DNA of 6,723 nt from assembly GCA_051886675.1 (NCBI GenBank), contig JBJEYH010000107.1:1-6723 (forward strand). Direction: 5' to 3'. Shown here piece after piece: positions 5,703 through 6,723 of this stretch. The translations under genes and the position numbers were made by a program. This stretch comes from UBA11524 sp051886675 (GTDB lineage: Bacteria > Bacillota > Clostridia > Christensenellales > Aristaeellaceae). The notes under the pieces were generated by a model. It did no database searches. It worked only from the letters and a program-made list of their open reading frames with translations, and was not told where the DNA came from. How positions within the stretch are numbered: the stretch's first letter is position 1; each line of letters opens with the position of its first letter.

Positions 5703-6014
5703 TTATAAAAATTTGATATTCTGAAGAATCGCGTTTCCGTTTCCACAGAAAGTGAGATAAACCGGATATTCCCCGGACAGGCAGAGGGAGACTTCCTTCC
5801 CGGAAACTGCGGGCATTTCCGCTGTCGGTTTTCCTCCAAGCGATGTGGATACCTGCACAAACCCGTGAAAATCTCCCGTCAGCTCAAGACTGAGCTTTTC
5901 TCCGCCCCGAAACCGAAACCATCGATAGCCGATAACGGTACCGTCCGTAATATCCGCGATGACCGCGCGAGCATTCCGGTAAGTGATACAGGGCAGTTCC
6001 TTACCCTGCTGCAT
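5703..6014 (-). CDS. Orphan CBM6-like domain, probable GH43 C-terminal remnant
   Basis: The 103-residue product reads MQQGKELPCITYRNARAVIA, then DITDGTVIGYRWFRF, strand-rich GGEKLSLELTG, and ends YPVYLTFCGNGNAILQNIKF(L). The order D-G-T-x-x-G-Y/F-x-x-F ... G ... V ... L-x-G-x-x-x-L-Y-F-x-F-x-G-x-G is what I expect of the CBM6-like beta sandwich that closes many GH43 arabinosidases/xylosidases. No GH43 catalytic blades precede it. The chosen ATG (6014-6012) overlaps the GH78-A stop by 14 bp and has GGAGG 6 nt upstream. Both lie inside the rhamnosidase coding sequence. A TTG at 6053 in the same frame is less likely. GC is about 50% against 60% or more on both sides. I infer a remnant left by a deletion that removed most of a GH43 gene. 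A genuine small binding protein is the alternative. Confidence 0.5.
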   Translation of the reverse strand: MQQGKELPCITYRNARAVIADITDGTVIGYRWFRFRGGEKLSLELTGDFHGFVQVSTSLGGKPTAEMPAVSGKEVSLCLSGEYPVYLTFCGNGNAILQNIKFL

Positions 6015-6723
6015 CAGGAACCTCCCAGGTGAATTGATGAAACCCTGCTGCAATCACGTCATGATCCCCGCTGGGCAACATCACCTCCGCCGTGGTGTTG
6101 CAGGGAATACGGACGGTAAGCGTATAACTGTCCCCGTTCCTTTCCCAGCCGCTTTCCACCAGACCGTATACGCTCTGGTAGCTTGCCCTGGCGTGGGTGA
6201 AGTGCCCGCCGGGGCGGGGCGCGATGGTGAAATGGTTCTCCCCATCCACCCGGATGCCGCACATGGTCTTGAACAGCCACTCGCAGACCGCGCCCTTGGA
6301 GTAGTGGTTCAGCGAGGCGATACCGCCCTGGGCCTTCGTTCCCTCCCAGGATTCCCAGATGGTGGTGGCGCCGTTCTTCGGCATGAACAGCCACCCGGGC
6401 ATTTCCTCGTTTTCCAGCAGGCGGTAGGCGTATTCGATGTCCATGCCCGCCAGCACGTCCAGAATGAAGGGCGTGGACAGGAACCCTGTGCCCAGCCGCC
6501 AGCCGTAGTTTTCCATGGCTTTCACAAGCCGCTTCCGGGCATAGTCCGTCTGCTTTTCGTCCAGAAGGTGCATATACAGCGGCCGCACCAGCTTGGCCTG
6601 CCGGTCGGTGTCCAGGGTGTAACCCGGCAGGGAAATCAGCTGGCGGTAGGCTTCCTTGCAACCGTCCCGGTACTCGGCAAACAGCGCCTTGTCCTCCGGC
6701 TTGCCCAGATAGTCCGCGATTTC
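6001..6723 (-). CDS. Alpha-L-rhamnosidase (GH78), copy A, C-terminal part (enters from window edge)
   Basis: The frame is open from the window edge for 240 codons to TAA 6003-6001. It covers the end of the (alpha/alpha)6 catalytic barrel and the C-terminal beta sandwich. Family marks in order are NYGWRLGTGFLSTPFILDVL, EYAYRLLENEEMPGWLF, the base motif NGATTIWESWEG, SLNHYSKGAVCEWL, GIRVDGENHFTIAPRP and a closing GFHQFTWEV. The Glu in TTIWE is the expected general base of the inverting mechanism and is present, so this copy may be active. The protein removes terminal rhamnose from plant glycans or flavonoid glycosides. No signal can be judged because the N-terminus is outside. The last residues PDAAG lie beyond the usual end of the domain and overlap the next ORF. 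Confidence 0.9.
   Translation of the reverse strand, partial: EIADYLGKPEDKALFAEYRDGCKEAYRQLISLPGYTLDTDRQAKLVRPLYMHLLDEKQTDYARKRLVKAMENYGWRLGTGFLSTPFILDVLAGMDIEYAYRLLENEEMPGWLFMPKNGATTIWESWEGTKAQGGIASLNHYSKGAVCEWLFKTMCGIRVDGENHFTIAPRPGGHFTHARASYQSVYGLVESGWERNGDSYTLTVRIPCNTTAEVMLPSGDHDVIAAGFHQFTWEVPDAAG
6003..6052. repeat. Two 11-bp direct repeats at the GH78-A / CBM6-like junction
   Basis: ACCCTGCTGCA occurs at 6003-6013 and again at 6042-6052 (plus strand), 39 bp apart. In the rhamnosidase frame both encode Ala-Ala-Gly, in IAAG and DAAG. The second copy contains the ATG-overlap with the downstream ORF. It may be a trace of the recombination that joined the two genes, or chance. Confidence 0.55.

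Noticed and set aside
6015..6053. Upstream TTG start for the CBM6-like ORF, adding 13 residues
   Set aside because: The added residues lie wholly within rhamnosidase codons and do not resemble the domain. The ATG at 6014 has a better-placed GGAGG.

Overview
The window looks like a carbohydrate-utilisation region from a GC-rich, probably gut-associated Bacillota/Clostridia bacterium. The reasons are strong AAGGAG/GGAGG ribosome-binding sites, high GC (about 60-70% in the longer genes), and glycoside-hydrolase types (GH78 rhamnosidase, GH36-like alpha-galactosidase, ADP-ribosylglycohydrolase with beta-sandwich tail) that are common together in such genomes. The taxonomic placement is inference. 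Every recognisable gene lies on the minus strand, so the text runs from high to low coordinates.

Right part (6723-5287): the C-terminal 240 residues of an alpha-L-rhamnosidase (GH78, copy A) enter from the window edge. Its stop overlaps a small ORF that looks like the detached C-terminal carbohydrate-binding domain of a GH43 enzyme. Then comes the N-terminal third of an NAD-dependent epimerase (extended SDR), which ends abruptly. Middle (5311-3700): a fragment of about 85 bp holds the ribosome-binding site and start of another gene. It is joined to an ADP-ribosylglycohydrolase gene that has lost its 5' end but is open for 498 codons.

Left-middle (3707-720): the ADP-ribosylglycohydrolase stop abuts a decayed internal piece of a GH36-type alpha-galactosidase, broken by several frame changes. 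After it lies a second rhamnosidase (GH78, copy B) of nearly full length. Copy B carries two in-frame amber codons, two frame changes, no usable start codon and no catalytic Glu. A short GC-rich palindrome followed by a T run (592-614) probably terminates leftward transcription. From 719 to 156 there is no gene apart from a promoter region. At 155-1 the window ends in the signal peptide and first mature residues of a probable ABC sugar-binding protein with its own promoter.

Intact, these genes would serve uptake and breakdown of a rhamnose/galactose/arabinose-containing plant polysaccharide. As found, the locus looks eroded: at least three gene-to-gene junctions seem to be deletions joining co-oriented neighbours, and two more genes are decaying by point mutation. 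I see no new defence, mobile or RNA system, CRISPR array, tRNA or insertion sequence. The unusual content is the mosaic of gene remnants. Assembly or base-calling error must be excluded before the biology is trusted.
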